From: Treponema sp.
GTDB taxonomy: Bacteria; Spirochaetota; Spirochaetia; Treponematales; Breznakiellaceae
Length of the DNA: 52,058 bases
Assembly (NCBI GenBank): GCA_009786715.1
Contig: WQRN01000003.1
Span: 1 to 52,058, forward strand
Reading direction: 5' to 3'
The stretch's first letter is position 1. Every line of letters starts with the position of its first letter. A model generated the notes under the pieces. It was not told the DNA's origin. It saw only the letters and a program-made list of their open reading frames with translations, and did no database searches. The translations under genes and the position numbers were made by a program. This document shows, in pieces, positions 51,692 through 52,058 of the stretch.

Positions 51692-51810
51692 TTATCAGGC
51701 AAAAACATTATGAATAGTAACCGGCAAACAGAGTCTGATAAGTAAAAGCCCGGATGGGTTTTTATAACAGAAGCATGGATGCTTCTGCCCCGCAATTCAT
51801 GGAGGATGAT
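51692..51810 (+). promoter_or_regulatory. Structured flaB leader with GGA hairpin loops
   Basis: TTATCAG (51692-51698) pairs with CTGATAA (51735-51741). AAAGCCC/GGGTTTT (51745-51762) has the loop GGAT. CAGAAGC/GCTTCTG (51768-51787) has ATGGAT in its loop. The ribosome site at 51801 (GGAGGATGAT) adds two more GGA. This is how CsrA target leaders look. Confidence 0.55.
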
Positions 51811-52058
51811 ATGATCATCAATCACAACCTCAGCGCAATGTTCGCTGACAGGTCCCTCAAGGTAACTCAGGATTACCTCAGCAAAGGAATGGAAAAACTT
51901 TCCTCGGGTCTCCGGATCAACAGAGCCGGCGACGATGCATCGGGTCTCGCAGTTTCAGAGAAAATGCGCGCCCAAATCCGCGGCCTTAACCAGGCATCAA
52001 CCAACGCACAGAACGGCATCTCTTTCATCCAGGTTACGGAAGGATATCTGCAGGAATC
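51811..52058 (+). CDS. flaB: Flagellin FlaB (partial, 3' end beyond the window)
   Basis: The first 82 codons of a flagellin core protein: [17 protein letters not shown], then [24 protein letters not shown] and [13 protein letters not shown], the conserved N-terminal D0/D1 pattern of spirochaete FlaB. It forms the periplasmic flagellar filament. The ribosome site is GGAGG, 5 nt before the ATG. The frame is open at the right edge. A sigma-28-type promoter and a structured leader are upstream. Confidence 0.95.
   Translation, partial: MIINHNLSAMFADRSLKVTQDYLSKGMEKLSSGLRINRAGDDASGLAVSEKMRAQIRGLNQASTNAQNGISFIQVTEGYLQE

Overview
The window reads as chromosomal DNA of a spirochaete, most likely Treponema or a close relative. 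Evidence seen directly: a FlaB-type flagellin begins at the right edge, there is a divergent FliG paralogue of the kind spirochaetes carry beside the main motor FliG, a very large membrane-anchored TPR protein resembles periplasmic flagellar collar proteins, and several lipoproteins have spirochaete-style lipoboxes beside porin-like outer-membrane proteins. All but a few hundred bases are ordinary, densely packed chromosome. I see no tRNA, rRNA, CRISPR array, insertion sequence or prophage.

Layout. 89-4616 (minus): type II fatty-acid synthesis operon fabH-fabD-fabG-fabF-fabZ, without acpP inside the window. 4766-12439: a PflA-like radical SAM protein, then on the minus strand glgX, a HAD nucleotidase, a B12-type radical SAM protein, a lipoprotein and an outer-membrane protein. 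12543-16277: a lipoprotein, then a rubredoxin-flavin reductase-hybrid cluster fusion divergent from its probable Crp/Fnr regulator. 16331-19522: a small unknown protein, a thioesterase, a lipoprotein phosphoesterase, three tiny exported proteins and an XRE repressor region. 19561-23054: ddl, rhomboid, dus and tatD. 23159-27518: the collar-like protein and a secreted glycogen-binding-domain protein. 27690-28314: a HigBA toxin-antitoxin pair. 28325-32377: acyl-ACP thioesterase, a DUF2804 protein and a large unknown. 32379-37926: M16 peptidase with FliG paralogue, M15 peptidase, XRE regulator. 37949-45432: ftsH/polA (divergent), recR, ybaB, dnaX and the SRP RNA. 45499-52058: acyl-CoA synthetase, an outer-membrane protein, a structured intergenic region, AI-2E exporter family, rlmB, DUF1848, flaB.

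How genes relate. Lipid supply is a theme: the fab operon, acyl-ACP thioesterase, a YbgC-like thioesterase and acyl-CoA synthetase. The fab operon and the acyl-CoA synthetase share a 23-bp inverted-repeat pattern (TGACA-N13-TGTCA) just upstream of their start codons, which suggests one regulator. Glycogen use (glgX and a CBM48 protein), motility and anaerobic nitrosative defence are the other themes.

The most striking pattern is transcriptional. At eleven genes that begin transcription units I find a -10 box only 6-9 nt before the start codon and no Shine-Dalgarno sequence, while genes inside operons have strong ones. This predicts widespread leaderless mRNAs, including a divergent ftsH/polA pair that appears to share one self-complementary -35 box. 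Other items worth a look are a structured RNA candidate with a perfect Shine-Dalgarno sequence in a loop (48657-48816), a compact folded element (16656-16736), a flaB leader with GGA hairpin loops typical of CsrA targets, and two families of short dispersed repeats.
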